From a virus: a stretch of DNA of 64,000 bases. The notes under the pieces are model-generated. The model did no database searches. It was not told the origin of the DNA and saw only the letters and a program-made list of their open reading frames with translations. Position 1 is the stretch's first letter; each line of letters starts with the position of its first letter. Shown here in pieces: positions 43,351-52,327 of the stretch. The position numbers were made by a program, and so were the translations under genes. The stretch covers positions 38,274 to 102,273 of IMG/VR virus record IMGVR_UViG_3300023109_001262; one strand, 5' to 3'.

Positions 43351-44033
43351 TAGCAACTAAACTCCTGTTGTAGTTTAATGTTATCAAAGAACTCTTTCTT
43401 TGTACCTGCGTCATCTTTAAATGCACCACGTAGTACTGTAGTTTGTGTTAAACTACTGTGTGCCATAATGCCACGATTCTCACAACAACCATGTGTTGCT
43501 TGAATATAAACACCTAAATGTTCTGCATCAGTTGCCGCCTGAATCTCTCTAGCAATATCATTTGCAAGTTCTTCTTGTAGTGTTCCACGTCTAGCACACC
43601 ATTGTGCAATACGTGTGTACTTGCTTAGACCAATTAATTTGTCTGCGGCAATAATACCAATGTATGCAATACCTGCTACTGGCTGGTGATGATGCGAACA
43701 CATACTCTTTAGTTCCGAACGCACTACTAACATACCTTCATAACGATCATCGCTGTCGTTTGGAAATGCTGTTGCAGTTGGAGCAGGGTCATAACGTCCT
43801 GCCATAATTTCATTGTAGTACATTTTAGCAAGACGTTTTGCTGTACCTTTAGAGTTAGGATCTTGATATCTATCAATTACAAGTGCATCTAGTACACTTT
43901 CAAATGCTGTAGTTGCTTCGTCGATAAGTGCTTCTTTGTCACCTTCTTGCAATACTGCACTAATATTGTCGCCAGCCCAGTAACGACTCTTTGCCTGTAC
44001 TAGGCGGGCTTTAATTTCTTCACTTTTACTCAT
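43350..44033 (-). CDS. folE: GTP cyclohydrolase I
   Basis: 227 aa. MCSHHHQPVAG, IGLSKYTRIAQWCARR and ATHGCCENRGI carry the zinc cysteines and His and the GTP-binding residues of FolE. It forms dihydroneopterin triphosphate, the first step of deazaguanine synthesis. Driven by a perfect sigma70 promoter and coupled to the small membrane ORF and queE. Confidence 0.95.
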   Translation of the reverse strand: MSKSEEIKARLVQAKSRYWAGDNISAVLQEGDKEALIDEATTAFESVLDALVIDRYQDPNSKGTAKRLAKMYYNEIMAGRYDPAPTATAFPNDSDDRYEGMLVVRSELKSMCSHHHQPVAGIAYIGIIAADKLIGLSKYTRIAQWCARRGTLQEELANDIAREIQAATDAEHLGVYIQATHGCCENRGIMAHSSLTQTTVLRGAFKDDAGTKKEFFDNIKLQQEFSC

Positions 44034-44095
44034 GTGTTTCTCCGATGTTTAGGCAGTGGATTGCCGGTAGTAATACAATGCACAATATAACTTAT

Positions 44096-44124
44096 ATTAT
44101 ACATTGTATTTAGGTTTTTGTCAA
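44096..44124 (-). promoter_or_regulatory. Perfect sigma70-type promoter for folE
   Basis: TTGACA, 17 nt, TATAAT on the minus strand: full consensus boxes with ideal spacing, 63 nt before the folE ATG. The spacer also contains TAAATA. Confidence 0.92.
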
Positions 44125-44330
44125 GCACTAAAATATTTTGTTAACATTTCCATGCGATCGTTAGCAGCAGCCATTTTATCAAGTTCTTCTTGAATAGCTT
44201 CTACAATGTCACTGTGTTCACCAATACCTGTGGCATTGTTCATGTATACCATGATGTTAGTCTTTGCTCTTTCGAGCTCTCCTTCGGCATGCATACGTGC
44301 GGCTTTTACTAATTGTTCTTTCAAAATCAT
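44121..44330 (-). CDS. Small unknown helical protein
   Basis: 69 aa, almost entirely helical by composition (ERAKTNIMVYM, IVEAIQEELDKMAAANDRMEML). Good ribosome-binding site AAAGGA. No family recognised. Its 3' end overlaps the folE promoter. Confidence 0.75.
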   Translation of the reverse strand: MILKEQLVKAARMHAEGELERAKTNIMVYMNNATGIGEHSDIVEAIQEELDKMAAANDRMEMLTKYFSA

Positions 44331-44349
44331 TTCCTTTCCTTTATATGAT

Positions 44350-44901
44350 TTAATATTCAGCTACGTTTTCCCAAGGGTAAACTAGCCAAACATCTTCTTC
44401 TGTTTTGTTAATTTCGTGACAAGTGTAACGTACATTGTCAAACTCACTTGCATCGTTGTTTGTTAGAGTAGCAAATCGAACATTGTTAGCCCAAACACTT
44501 GCCCAAGCATTGTCTTCTTGTGGTAAGCAACTTGATTCCCAATCTTGTTTAATCCAGTTAAACGTAGCACCAGTATCGTTAATATCATCTACAACAAGAA
44601 TGTTTTTACGTTTTTTATTATCCCAACGACAGGTTTCTTGTTCTTCTAGTGGAACATATCCAAACGCATCTTCTGACATCCACAAGTTACTTTCAGGACC
44701 CATTTCGTCATCACGTAAACTTACTTTAAGTGCTTCGCAACGAATGCCAGTCATATTACTAATAATAGTAGCAGGTACATTGCCACCGCGTGTAAGACCT
44801 ACAATGTAATCAGGACGCCAGTTGTCAGTGTACATTTGATTAACAATGCTTACGCACATGCGTTCAACATCAGTCCAGCTGTAATAATGTTTCTTAATCA
44901 T
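44350..44901 (-). CDS. Phosphoribosyltransferase
   Basis: 183 aa. ILVVDDINDTGAT is the PRPP-binding loop of type I phosphoribosyltransferases, and YIVGLTRGGNVPA the upstream substrate loop, as in xanthine/hypoxanthine types. It makes a nucleotide from a purine base and PRPP, or possibly handles a modified base in connection with the deazaguanine genes; the latter is only inference. ATGA overlap with the small gene upstream. Confidence 0.88.
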   Translation of the reverse strand: MIKKHYYSWTDVERMCVSIVNQMYTDNWRPDYIVGLTRGGNVPATIISNMTGIRCEALKVSLRDDEMGPESNLWMSEDAFGYVPLEEQETCRWDNKKRKNILVVDDINDTGATFNWIKQDWESSCLPQEDNAWASVWANNVRFATLTNNDASEFDNVRYTCHEINKTEEDVWLVYPWENVAEY

Positions 44902-45086
44902 TTGCCTTCCTTTGAAGATTTTTCTGCTTTAGATAGTTTGTTGTTCCAGGTGTTGTTACTAATGCCTAGTTCGCTTGGCATAGGCTTTGTTTTGCCTTTA
45001 GTAATTTCACCGCCCTTAGCAAGGAACTCTGCCTTCATGCGTTCTAGTTCTTCGTCTTTGGGTTTTGCATCGTGGTTCATGCTCAT
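44898..45086 (-). CDS. Small unknown charged protein
   Basis: 62 aa, rich in Lys, Glu and Ser, with a PSELGISNNTWNNKL segment that could be a short helix-turn-helix. AAAGGA upstream. Function unknown. Confidence 0.65.
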   Translation of the reverse strand: MSMNHDAKPKDEELERMKAEFLAKGGEITKGKTKPMPSELGISNNTWNNKLSKAEKSSKEGK

Positions 45087-45104
45087 AGGTAGATTCCTTT
45101 ATTG

Positions 45105-45464
45105 TTAGAATGGGAAGTCGTTATCAAGCTCCCCTGCTTTTCGTTTGCCTTCATAATCTTGTTTAACCATATCGTATACGCTTTTAAAGTTGCGCCATAC
45201 TTTAGACAGCGCTGGATATTCTTTGCACATATTGTCAACTTCTTCTGGGTCAATCATATTATCTAAAACATTAGTATAAGGATATGTGCTGTTGTTATCT
45301 ATAGTAATAGTTGAAGACGAAGTGTCTGTGCCACTAATAGTAATATCACTAAGACTAAGTCCACCATCGGTAATGCTATACGTACCTGTATTACTGCTAA
45401 TACTATCTAAGTTAATAGTAATATCATCGTCGAGACTAATAGTAAATGTTTCGTTTTCATTCGC
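45105..45464 (-). CDS. Unknown protein with a Thr/Ser/Asp-rich N-terminus
   Basis: 119 aa from ATG 45464, which overlaps the glycosyltransferase stop by 8 nt. The first 65 residues are beta-prone with repeated DITI and TDSS-like turns; the C-terminal half has YPALSKVWRNFKSVYDMVKQDYEG, probably helical. No family recognised. Confidence 0.68.
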   Translation of the reverse strand, partial: ANENETFTISLDDDITINLDSISSNTGTYSITDGGLSLSDITISGTDTSSSTITIDNNSTYPYTNVLDNMIDPEEVDNMCKEYPALSKVWRNFKSVYDMVKQDYEGKRKAGELDNDFPF

Positions 45465-46518
45465 CATCTGCAATCGCCTCATATAATGCTGCACCACTAA
45501 AGAATTCTTTGTTAAGTTTTGTACGTTGCTTTTCTAAACTTACTTGTAAGTCATCAAAGTTTTCCATGTAGTTTACAATTTGTGCAACTACTTTATCTCT
45601 GTTGTGTAAATATGCATCAAAGTTCTCAGTCCATTCACTTGGATATTTAAACTCAGGCAGTGCCATTTCACCGTAGCTGAGTCTGTCTGGCACCATAGGA
45701 ATAGCATCTACTAGAGCACCTTCATACCAACTAATACCTAGTGTTTCTTGTAGGTTAGCACTAAACACAAGTTTAGCTTCACCTAGTAAGTTATGGTATT
45801 CGTTCTTGCTTAATTCCTGTTCTTGGCACACAACAAATTCATATTGTGGTAAACGTTCTTTAAGATCTCTAAAGATATCAACTTGTTTCTCAGGAGCAAC
45901 ACGATGTGGAAACAAGATCAAATCTCGCTTTTCCATACCCTTGTAGCTAGTTAAACTGTCCTTTAGATATTCCATAGGCCAGCCCACACGTTTAATTTTG
46001 TCCCAATCAATTACGTAGTCTTCGTCGAATACATCAGTAAACATATCAATATGGAAGTCACTTGCAAAGAAGTTATCATCATAACATTCAAACATTGCCA
46101 TTTCAGCATGTCTTACCCAAGGCTTATCACCTATAAGTCTTCCTAAAAAATCTTGCGGATCATAACTACCTGCATGCCACAAACCACCAATGCTAATGTC
46201 AACACCCAGTAATTCTGCCATATAGCGTAGTTGAATAACTGTAGGGTTCCAGGCATCGGTATAGAGAAAATAGTCACCGTCTTTAACAGTTCCATTGCAG
46301 AACATTTCTCCTATCTGTTCGAGTTGTTTTGATTTGTACACATTTGTACCACCAAAGTTAAGGAAAGCCCCAGGCGTTGTAGCCTGAGGCGTTTCCCCAC
46401 CGCTAATAACTACAACATCTTCATTTGTAGCTCGTCGCAGTTGCTTTGGAAGATATTCCTTCCATTGCTTAGTATAGCGTGTATCTACTGCTTCAATGTC
46501 TACAATATGAATAGTCAT
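45457..46518 (-). CDS. GT-B fold glycosyltransferase
   Basis: 353 aa. The C-terminal region has LILFPHRVAPEKQ and SANLQETLGISWYEGAL followed by PMVPDR, matching the E-x(7)-E donor-binding region of GT4-like enzymes. The N-terminal acceptor domain has GGLWHAGSY. It may modify phage DNA, virion or host surface glycans, as phage glycosyltransferases do. AAAGGA ribosome-binding site. Confidence 0.85.
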   Translation of the reverse strand: MTIHIVDIEAVDTRYTKQWKEYLPKQLRRATNEDVVVISGGETPQATTPGAFLNFGGTNVYKSKQLEQIGEMFCNGTVKDGDYFLYTDAWNPTVIQLRYMAELLGVDISIGGLWHAGSYDPQDFLGRLIGDKPWVRHAEMAMFECYDDNFFASDFHIDMFTDVFDEDYVIDWDKIKRVGWPMEYLKDSLTSYKGMEKRDLILFPHRVAPEKQVDIFRDLKERLPQYEFVVCQEQELSKNEYHNLLGEAKLVFSANLQETLGISWYEGALVDAIPMVPDRLSYGEMALPEFKYPSEWTENFDAYLHNRDKVVAQIVNYMENFDDLQVSLEKQRTKLNKEFFSGAALYEAIADGE

Positions 46519-46523
46519 AATTA

Positions 46524-46748
46524 TTATCCTTTGTTGTACTGCTTGCGAGGACGTTGTACAAAGTCTCGCCCGCCGTTACGGGCCTTTGCTCGTAGCCAAC
46601 CTTGATACTTTTGATAGGCAATCCAAATCGGTGCATCCTTTTTATACAAGTCTGCCTCGTTAAATACTTTACCTTCAAAGCGACAATAGTCACGGTATTG
46701 ATCAAGATCGTTAAACACTTTATTCACTGCTGGATTAGCAATTGTCAT
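46524..46748 (-). CDS. Small basic unknown protein
   Basis: 74 aa, ending GGRDFVQRPRKQYNKG, basic enough to bind nucleic acid. The ATG at 46748 has AAGAGG upstream, which favours this frame over the one overlapping it at 46493-46705. Lies 15 nt after queD. Confidence 0.65.
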   Translation of the reverse strand: MTIANPAVNKVFNDLDQYRDYCRFEGKVFNEADLYKKDAPIWIAYQKYQGWLRAKARNGGRDFVQRPRKQYNKG

Positions 46749-46763
46749 AATATATTCCTCTTG

Positions 46764-47219
46764 TTATGACTTGGGATAAAAAATAGAACAGCCATTTTCA
46801 TTGTCTTCAGCTACGCTGATCTCTACAAAGCGGCCAGGGTACTTTGTAGCGATTTCTTCATACAAGTCATCTGCGATCATTTCGCAGCTCTTGTGATCTA
46901 GCTGTATTACATCTTGTGCATACAACCTTTCCATCCAGCGTTTAAACTGAATGAATTCAATATCGCGATCGTTGTGAAACACTTCGATGCGAACTTTAAA
47001 GTGGAAGATATGACGATGCGGAATGCCTAAGAATGATACATCATCCCAATCGCCGGTTGCTAGTTTAGGATCAGTATCTGCGCCTGGGTACATATGTACC
47101 CCCTCTTTATTAAAGGTTACCCAAATACTGCGTTCTGCTTTGTTTAGCATGTTTGCTTGTGACATTTTGTCTTCTTCTCTCATTCTACGTAACATGTACT
47201 CATAATAGCGTTCTTGCAT
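46764..47219 (-). CDS. queD: 6-carboxytetrahydropterin synthase-like protein
   Basis: 151 aa. PHRHIFHFKV gives the paired zinc histidines of the T-fold, DRDIEFIQFKR the dimer-core segment, LDHKSCEMIADD the catalytic Asp-His-type region, and a conserved ISVAEDNENG with a Glu for pterin binding. It follows FolE in the deazaguanine pathway. It has its own sigma70-like promoter. Confidence 0.82.
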   Translation of the reverse strand: MQERYYEYMLRRMREEDKMSQANMLNKAERSIWVTFNKEGVHMYPGADTDPKLATGDWDDVSFLGIPHRHIFHFKVRIEVFHNDRDIEFIQFKRWMERLYAQDVIQLDHKSCEMIADDLYEEIATKYPGRFVEISVAEDNENGCSIFYPKS

Positions 47220-47226
47220 TGTATTA

Positions 47227-47255
47227 AGTATACTTTCACTTTAGAACTTTGTCAA
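47227..47255 (-). promoter_or_regulatory. Sigma70-type promoter for queD
   Basis: TTGACA, 17 nt, TATACT on the minus strand, with the transcription start expected very close to the queD ATG. Confidence 0.8.
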
Positions 47256-47757
47256 GGCCATATTTGCTCCAGTCCGTAAATTTATTACGGTCCATCAAGT
47301 CATGCAGGCTATGGCACCAAACGCCTGGATTACTTGCTTTAAAATCTTTGTCGTCGATTTTAATCATTGTATTATAATTCCATTGTGCAACATACGGAAC
47401 TACAACACGAAGTTGCGGAATAAAGTTATCACTTTCAACAAGTCCACCGTCTAAAAACCATTCAAGGTTAATAGTGCTTGGAATGTCTAAACTACAAAGG
47501 ATACCTTGATCCGTAAACGCACGAATCATTAGATCCCAATCTTCAAACTCATCTGCTGACACAGGATGATAACTGTGATTAGCACCAAAGAAGATATGTT
47601 CGCATTGTTGATATGTGTAATGCATCATAATTTCATTATAGTCTTGAACGCCAGTAACAAACAGTGTCTTCATTCCAAACGCAGGAGTCTTTTCAACTTC
47701 TACGCCTGTAAAGAATATTGGAGTATCGCTTACGCCACTTTCATAATTACGTTTCAT
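47236..47757 (-). CDS. Unknown protein beside queD
   Basis: 173 aa. Segments such as CEHIFFGANHSYHPV and DWDLMIRAFTDQGILCSLDIP look like alpha/beta layers. Family not recognised; its place between queD and a nuclease-like gene is the only clue. TAATG junction upstream. Confidence 0.72.
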   Translation of the reverse strand: MKRNYESGVSDTPIFFTGVEVEKTPAFGMKTLFVTGVQDYNEIMMHYTYQQCEHIFFGANHSYHPVSADEFEDWDLMIRAFTDQGILCSLDIPSTINLEWFLDGGLVESDNFIPQLRVVVPYVAQWNYNTMIKIDDKDFKASNPGVWCHSLHDLMDRNKFTDWSKYGLDKVLK

Positions 47758-48296
47758 TAAAATGCTCCAAAGAGATCGTTTAACTGCTTGCGTGAACTAG
47801 ACATGCCAAATAAGTTTTCTGCCTTATTAAATTTTACACGCAACTTCCAACTGTTACTTTTAACTTTTTCTAATATTAAATGTTCAGACTTAGGAGCATT
47901 TGTGCCATTCGACAATTGATCTGAAAGTTCGGCTAGTTCTTCTTCAATAACATCTTGAATTGGTCCAAAGTCAATCTTTCTTACTTCTTTAAGAACGCCG
48001 CCTTCGTGAATATGAAGATTCCATTTTTTAAACTTGTCTAAAAATATGCTACCATCAGTAGCATATATGTTATCAAATGTACTCGAAGCAACACTAATGT
48101 GTCCTTTCTTAGTTTTGTCCCAACTTTTAATTTCAAGATCTAGATCAGGAATATCATTTCCAGGACCGTAGTTAGTTTCTATACCCCGTTCATCATAGGC
48201 TCTTTGTATAGCCACTCCGTAACCACCGTCACCAAACCCGCTCGCCGGTGACACATAACCAGATTCTATTATAGGAATTACTCGATTTACTTGCAT
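47757..48296 (-). CDS. Possible PD-(D/E)xK nuclease-like protein
   Basis: 179 aa. PDLDLEIKSW contains an ExK preceded by Asp residues, and Gly-rich GFGDGGYGVAIQ precedes it, a layout seen in MutH/Sau3AI-type nucleases. The remaining active-site residues cannot be placed by eye. If a nuclease, it could act on host DNA lacking the phage's modified bases. TAATG junctions at both sides. Confidence 0.5.
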   Translation of the reverse strand: MQVNRVIPIIESGYVSPASGFGDGGYGVAIQRAYDERGIETNYGPGNDIPDLDLEIKSWDKTKKGHISVASSTFDNIYATDGSIFLDKFKKWNLHIHEGGVLKEVRKIDFGPIQDVIEEELAELSDQLSNGTNAPKSEHLILEKVKSNSWKLRVKFNKAENLFGMSSSRKQLNDLFGAF

Positions 48297-48505
48297 TATT
48301 CTAAACCTTTTTGTACCAAATATGCATTGATACGATGCATTTCATCTTTTAGATAAAGTTTCATAGTTTTCATTCTACGAACTTCGTCTGTTATTGTCAT
48401 ATTATTATACTTGGTTTCGAGCTCTGTGTCAAGCTCTCTATGTTTCCGTTGTAGTTCGTTGTAGTGTGCAAGAAGTTTATCTCTTTCATCTTCATAGTTG
48501 CTCAT
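48296..48505 (-). CDS. Small coiled-coil protein, DUF465/YdcH-like
   Basis: 69 aa from ATG 48505. HYNELQRKHRELDTELE and RRMKTMKLYLKDEMHRI match the two-helix pattern of DUF465 (the LKxEKLxLKDE box). Function of that family is unclear. The start overlaps the DpdA-like stop by 14 nt. Confidence 0.6.
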   Translation of the reverse strand: MSNYEDERDKLLAHYNELQRKHRELDTELETKYNNMTITDEVRRMKTMKLYLKDEMHRINAYLVQKGLE

Positions 48506-50114
48506 CTTCAAGTTCCTCTAATTTAGTCTCGTCTAGTTCTTCAACAGGTTCAATAGGTTCTTCTACATCAAACAGTGCATCAAAGAATGTCGAACTGTTT
48601 ACTGTCTTTTTACCAATTGCGCCACGTGTTCCAGGAATAGCCATCCAAAACTTTGAATATTTCTCGATTGTTTCTAATGACTCTTCTCGAGTTGTCTTTG
48701 AAAAGATTTCGTCTATGACATCTCTAACTAGTACTCTGTCAAATCGTTCTTGTACAAGCATCTTAGGTATAACACCTGCATCATACTGTCTGTTAGCTTC
48801 TTGTACAGCATTGATGTGCGTCCATACGTTATGACCCATTTGAATAGCATAGCTAAATGAATCCCAGCTTGTTGAGTCTTTCTTGCGTACAATAGGATTA
48901 CCTTCAGTATCTAATACAGGTTGATCATGTTTGTCTAGTTCAACTTCGCCTGCACTTACTTTAGGTACGCCAATCTTGTTGCGATCGCCTTTTTTGTATG
49001 TGCAAATATCACTTACTAGCAATCCATCAGTTAATGGAGAGTCTTCAAATACTTTAAAAATACCATCTTGCGTAGTAGCATCTTTGAATGTACGTGTGTC
49101 AGTAGCATACTTTAGTTCGTCTACACTAGGCAACATTCGATATGTCCACTTGCCTCGATCTGGTGTTTCATTAGAAGTGTATACTTGTCCATTAGCTGTT
49201 GCAAGGAACGGACTAGCACAGTCAAAGGTAACCATAAATGTTGGGTTGTAGTACTTGCGTACAGCTCGTTGTACGTCTGTTAGCAGTGTAGCCCACTCTA
49301 GTTTACTTGTACCTAGAAAGTGCATTACATCGTGTAAGCCGCTTTGTAAGAGCCCATCGTAGTGAAGTGCAACAATGCGTTTGAGTAACAAATGCACATC
49401 GCACATATTCTGTCCACCCATTGACCATCCTTCAAAAGGACGTTCGTACTTGGTAGGATCGCAGTAATCTTTCATCTGCTCGTACCAGTCATCTGCGTCT
49501 GCGTGATTCTCACCTTGTAGAACGTTAAGGAACTTACATGCTCCTGTCCTATGTTTCATCCAGTAATCGTTGTTGATGCGTGTTGCTGCCACTGCTTCGT
49601 CATATGTACTAATACCAGTAGCTTTGGCACCTGCAGGTGAACGTGCCACCCAAGCCGGAATATCAAGGATCATACCATAGTCCATGTAAGCATCCATCCA
49701 ACGCAATACACCATCACGCTTTTTCTGTGCTTTAGGACAGTTAGGATCTTTCCAGTCACCTTCCCAAACACCCTTACCAATCTGGAAACCGCCACTATCA
49801 CCTAGTAACCAAGTGTTCTCTTTATCTCTATTACGCACCATATCTTCTTTAGGTACGTGTTTAGTTGTATCTAAATCAGCGTGTCCTGCAGAATAGAGCG
49901 TCCACTTGTATGTGAACGCTCCTTCTTTGGAGTTTAAGTAATTAAGACTTTCTACATTGTTTTGAAAGTTTGCCGGAATACGATCGTCAGGAACATAAGG
50001 ACCATTAACAGGGTCAGGATAGCGTTGCTTGCCCACGTAAGTAGCATAGAAGCCACTCAGTGCGGGCAAGAAGTGTGCATAATCTTGTTGTGCTTCTGTA
50101 AGGTCTTTGTTCAT
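48492..50114 (-). CDS. DpdA-like 7-deazaguanine DNA transglycosylase (TGT superfamily)
   Basis: 540 aa from ATG 50114. The TGT signatures are present: LLGDSGGFQ (D106, aligned with the substrate-binding Asp of TGT), LQGENHADADDWYEQ, EGWSMGG, and MVTFDCASP (D298, aligned with the nucleophile). The C-terminal zinc CxCxxC of tRNA enzymes is not visible. In DpdA, this fold exchanges guanine in DNA for a preQ0-type base, protecting phage DNA from restriction. It is encoded beside queD and near folE/queE, so DNA rather than tRNA is the likely substrate; this is inferred. Confidence 0.82.
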   Translation of the reverse strand: MNKDLTEAQQDYAHFLPALSGFYATYVGKQRYPDPVNGPYVPDDRIPANFQNNVESLNYLNSKEGAFTYKWTLYSAGHADLDTTKHVPKEDMVRNRDKENTWLLGDSGGFQIGKGVWEGDWKDPNCPKAQKKRDGVLRWMDAYMDYGMILDIPAWVARSPAGAKATGISTYDEAVAATRINNDYWMKHRTGACKFLNVLQGENHADADDWYEQMKDYCDPTKYERPFEGWSMGGQNMCDVHLLLKRIVALHYDGLLQSGLHDVMHFLGTSKLEWATLLTDVQRAVRKYYNPTFMVTFDCASPFLATANGQVYTSNETPDRGKWTYRMLPSVDELKYATDTRTFKDATTQDGIFKVFEDSPLTDGLLVSDICTYKKGDRNKIGVPKVSAGEVELDKHDQPVLDTEGNPIVRKKDSTSWDSFSYAIQMGHNVWTHINAVQEANRQYDAGVIPKMLVQERFDRVLVRDVIDEIFSKTTREESLETIEKYSKFWMAIPGTRGAIGKKTVNSSTFFDALFDVEEPIEPVEELDETKLEELEDEQL

Positions 50115-50115
50115 A

Positions 50116-50856
50116 TTACTTGCTCTGAGCTGGAAGAATATAATCGTATTTTGCCATGCCCGAATCAACACTAATCATCATAGCACCTTGATCTGAAATA
50201 CTCATAGTTAAGTCACCGCTTAAATTAAGAACTGCTTGCACTTGTGCTACAGGCCAACTCCACGTGTGTTGTAAGCTACCTTCTACTGCATTTTGGAATA
50301 CAAACTCGCCTGCGTGTGTACTAGCATCACCAAAGCTAAACACTAGATCAGTTACACCGCCTGTTGCTTCAGTACTTACGTTAAACGTAGGCTCTTCGTT
50401 GTGTGCAGCACTCATTAGTTTCATACGTGCAATAGCTGCCATTGAAGGTTGAAACTCTACATTCCAACTTGCGCCTTTGAACTTTACAGTCTTTAGCTTT
50501 TCTTCGATAATTGCTTTATTCATAAAGCGGTAATCATTTTGGAAGTCGCCTGCGGCATTTTCAAAGTGAATGTGTGTTGGAATAGTTTCACCGTTACGCT
50601 CTGCTTCTACAACTTCAATCTTAGCATCTTTTTGATACTCGGGATTTTTAAGATGCAAGCTAAGTTTGTCTAGATTAGGCATACCAAATGTACCTTTAAA
50701 CTCTGTAACAGAGTTATGTGTTTCAGCTGACAAGATTACACTACGGTCCTCTGCCATTGAATCAATTTGTGTGCCTTCATCGTTGCTTACTTTTACAAGC
50801 GACAAAAAGCCTAGTGCGTGAGTATGTGCTACTACGTCTTGTAAGATGTCTTTCAT
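50116..50856 (-). CDS. 45: DNA polymerase sliding clamp, gp45 family
   Basis: 246 aa. Length and layout fit the T4 gp45 clamp, a trimeric ring; two related lobes are visible with conserved LSLHLKNPEY and FSFGDAS strands, and the C-terminus ends DYILPA. It tethers gp43 to DNA and, in T4, also activates late transcription. It has its own perfect sigma70-like promoter. Holds the 11-residue match to the nucleotidyltransferase at 61889 (residues 117-127). Confidence 0.9.
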   Translation of the reverse strand: MKDILQDVVAHTHALGFLSLVKVSNDEGTQIDSMAEDRSVILSAETHNSVTEFKGTFGMPNLDKLSLHLKNPEYQKDAKIEVVEAERNGETIPTHIHFENAAGDFQNDYRFMNKAIIEEKLKTVKFKGASWNVEFQPSMAAIARMKLMSAAHNEEPTFNVSTEATGGVTDLVFSFGDASTHAGEFVFQNAVEGSLQHTWSWPVAQVQAVLNLSGDLTMSISDQGAMMISVDSGMAKYDYILPAQSK

Positions 50857-51620
50857 ACGTTTTCTCCTGTTATAATGTTTATTATATTACTATTTTCTTG
50901 ATTTGTCAAGAACTTTTCTACTGTGTATTTAGGTTTGAAGCCAAGTGCCTTCATTTTTTCCATATTAGCACAAGTCCAGTTCCGCTCTCCTGGGGTATTT
51001 AGACGAACCGGTGCTAACGGTGCCAAGTCTTGGATCCTAACTGGATGCCCCGTACCAATATCGATTGTACCATTGATATGTGTTTTCTTGATTAATATCT
51101 CAATTGCATCTAGTACGTCCTCTAGATGAATAAAATCTCTATAATGCCTAGTTGCATATTCTAGTGTACCATTGCGTAGTTTATTAAAGAACATGTTCTC
51201 TCTAGGACAATTATCGCTGTACACTGTATGAAAACGCATACCTAGTGTGTCTGGATACCGTCCTGCTAGTTCTTCCATGATGTACTTACTCGCCGCATAA
51301 GGGTTCAAATCGGGCTCGTAAGCACTCGAACTGCTTGCATATAGTATACGTGTGTCTTGGTAGCGATCAAACAGTCTACGTGTTGCTTCTACGTTGTTGT
51401 TCCAATAACCTGCAGGGTCTTTTAAACTTTCACGTACACCGCTTTTACCTGCTAAGTGAATAACAAGATCGATGTTGTCTTGCCATATATTATATGTAAG
51501 CAAATCAAACTGAGGGCCATTCTTTAGATCAACACCGAATACAGTATGTCCGTGTTTTACAAGTCTAGCATATAGTGCTGAGCCTATAAACCCGTGACTA
51601 CCTGTTAATAAAATTTTCAT
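50853..51620 (-). CDS. NAD-dependent sugar epimerase/dehydratase (extended SDR)
   Basis: 255 aa. ILLTGSHGFIGSAL is the GxxGxxG NAD loop, HLAGKSG the strand-4 motif and YAASK the catalytic YxxxK. It would convert a nucleotide-linked sugar and is encoded directly after the PMM-like and cytidylyltransferase genes (ATGA junctions). The gp45 promoter lies inside its 3' end. Confidence 0.9.
   Translation of the reverse strand: MKILLTGSHGFIGSALYARLVKHGHTVFGVDLKNGPQFDLLTYNIWQDNIDLVIHLAGKSGVRESLKDPAGYWNNNVEATRRLFDRYQDTRILYASSSSAYEPDLNPYAASKYIMEELAGRYPDTLGMRFHTVYSDNCPRENMFFNKLRNGTLEYATRHYRDFIHLEDVLDAIEILIKKTHINGTIDIGTGHPVRIQDLAPLAPVRLNTPGERNWTCANMEKMKALGFKPKYTVEKFLTNQENSNIINIITGENV
50881..50909 (-). 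promoter_or_regulatory. Perfect sigma70-type promoter for gp45
   Basis: TTGACA, 17 nt, TATAAT on the minus strand, inside the end of the epimerase gene, followed by CAGGAG and the gp45 ATG. Confidence 0.9.
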
Positions 51621-52327
51621 ACTGCTTTTCCACTGTCTTGGAATACTTCTAAGTATTCTTTAGTCTGTGCCCATCCAGTAACTTTTCTATGATTCTTTAC
51701 TACTTTGGCTAACGGATAGTCATTGCCGCCTTCGTAAATAGCATCACCAAAGAACCACAATTGATCTCTTACTGTATTAAAGTCTTCAATGATTTGACTC
51801 TTGTCTGAACCTCTAGGTGAAATATCAATTCCTGTTTCGCCACCTACTTTTGCTGATAAGTCTGGAAACATTATATTAAACGCATTTGCAATATTATTAC
51901 GTTCTTTCTCTTTAGTGTCATACTCTACATACAACTTGCGTTCGCCTAATGTTGCATTGCGTCCTACAATACTAAAGTTCACCATACCCGGGCGTTCCTC
52001 AATATGATTGCCAGTGCGTAAAGGAAACTGACTTTCATACTCACAACTGATTAAAAATGTTCTTGCTAAGTCCGGTAGTGTCCATTCATTTGTTCGAATG
52101 TTTTCTTCGCCTTTCCAAACATCATTTCCGTTGCATTGATATACACGGCTACATCTGTTGTATATTTTCTCACCTATCTGTTCTACAGTTTTAGATTTGT
52201 CACTACCAGTAACTAAGTATACTTCATTACCTAAACAGAAATTGTAAAAGAACTCTTTAAATTCCTCATTAATAGGTTGTCTACTAGGTGTTAGTGTACC
52301 ATCTACATCAAATATAAACTTATTCAT
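51617..52327 (-). CDS. HAD-type phosphomannomutase-like protein
   Basis: 236 aa. FDVDGTLT is HAD motif I with the nucleophile Asp, LVTGSD motif II, and WFFGDAIYEGGNDYPLAK motif IV. VNFSIVGRNA and the RPGMVN strand match the eukaryotic-type PMM cap. It may isomerise or dephosphorylate a hexose phosphate. Between two other sugar genes, with 4-nt overlaps. Confidence 0.87.
   Translation of the reverse strand: MNKFIFDVDGTLTPSRQPINEEFKEFFYNFCLGNEVYLVTGSDKSKTVEQIGEKIYNRCSRVYQCNGNDVWKGEENIRTNEWTLPDLARTFLISCEYESQFPLRTGNHIEERPGMVNFSIVGRNATLGERKLYVEYDTKEKERNNIANAFNIMFPDLSAKVGGETGIDISPRGSDKSQIIEDFNTVRDQLWFFGDAIYEGGNDYPLAKVVKNHRKVTGWAQTKEYLEVFQDSGKAV

Noticed and set aside
46493-46705. 70-codon minus-strand frame
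   Set aside because: The overlapping frame 46524-46748 has an ATG with a good ribosome-binding site and fits the gaps better.
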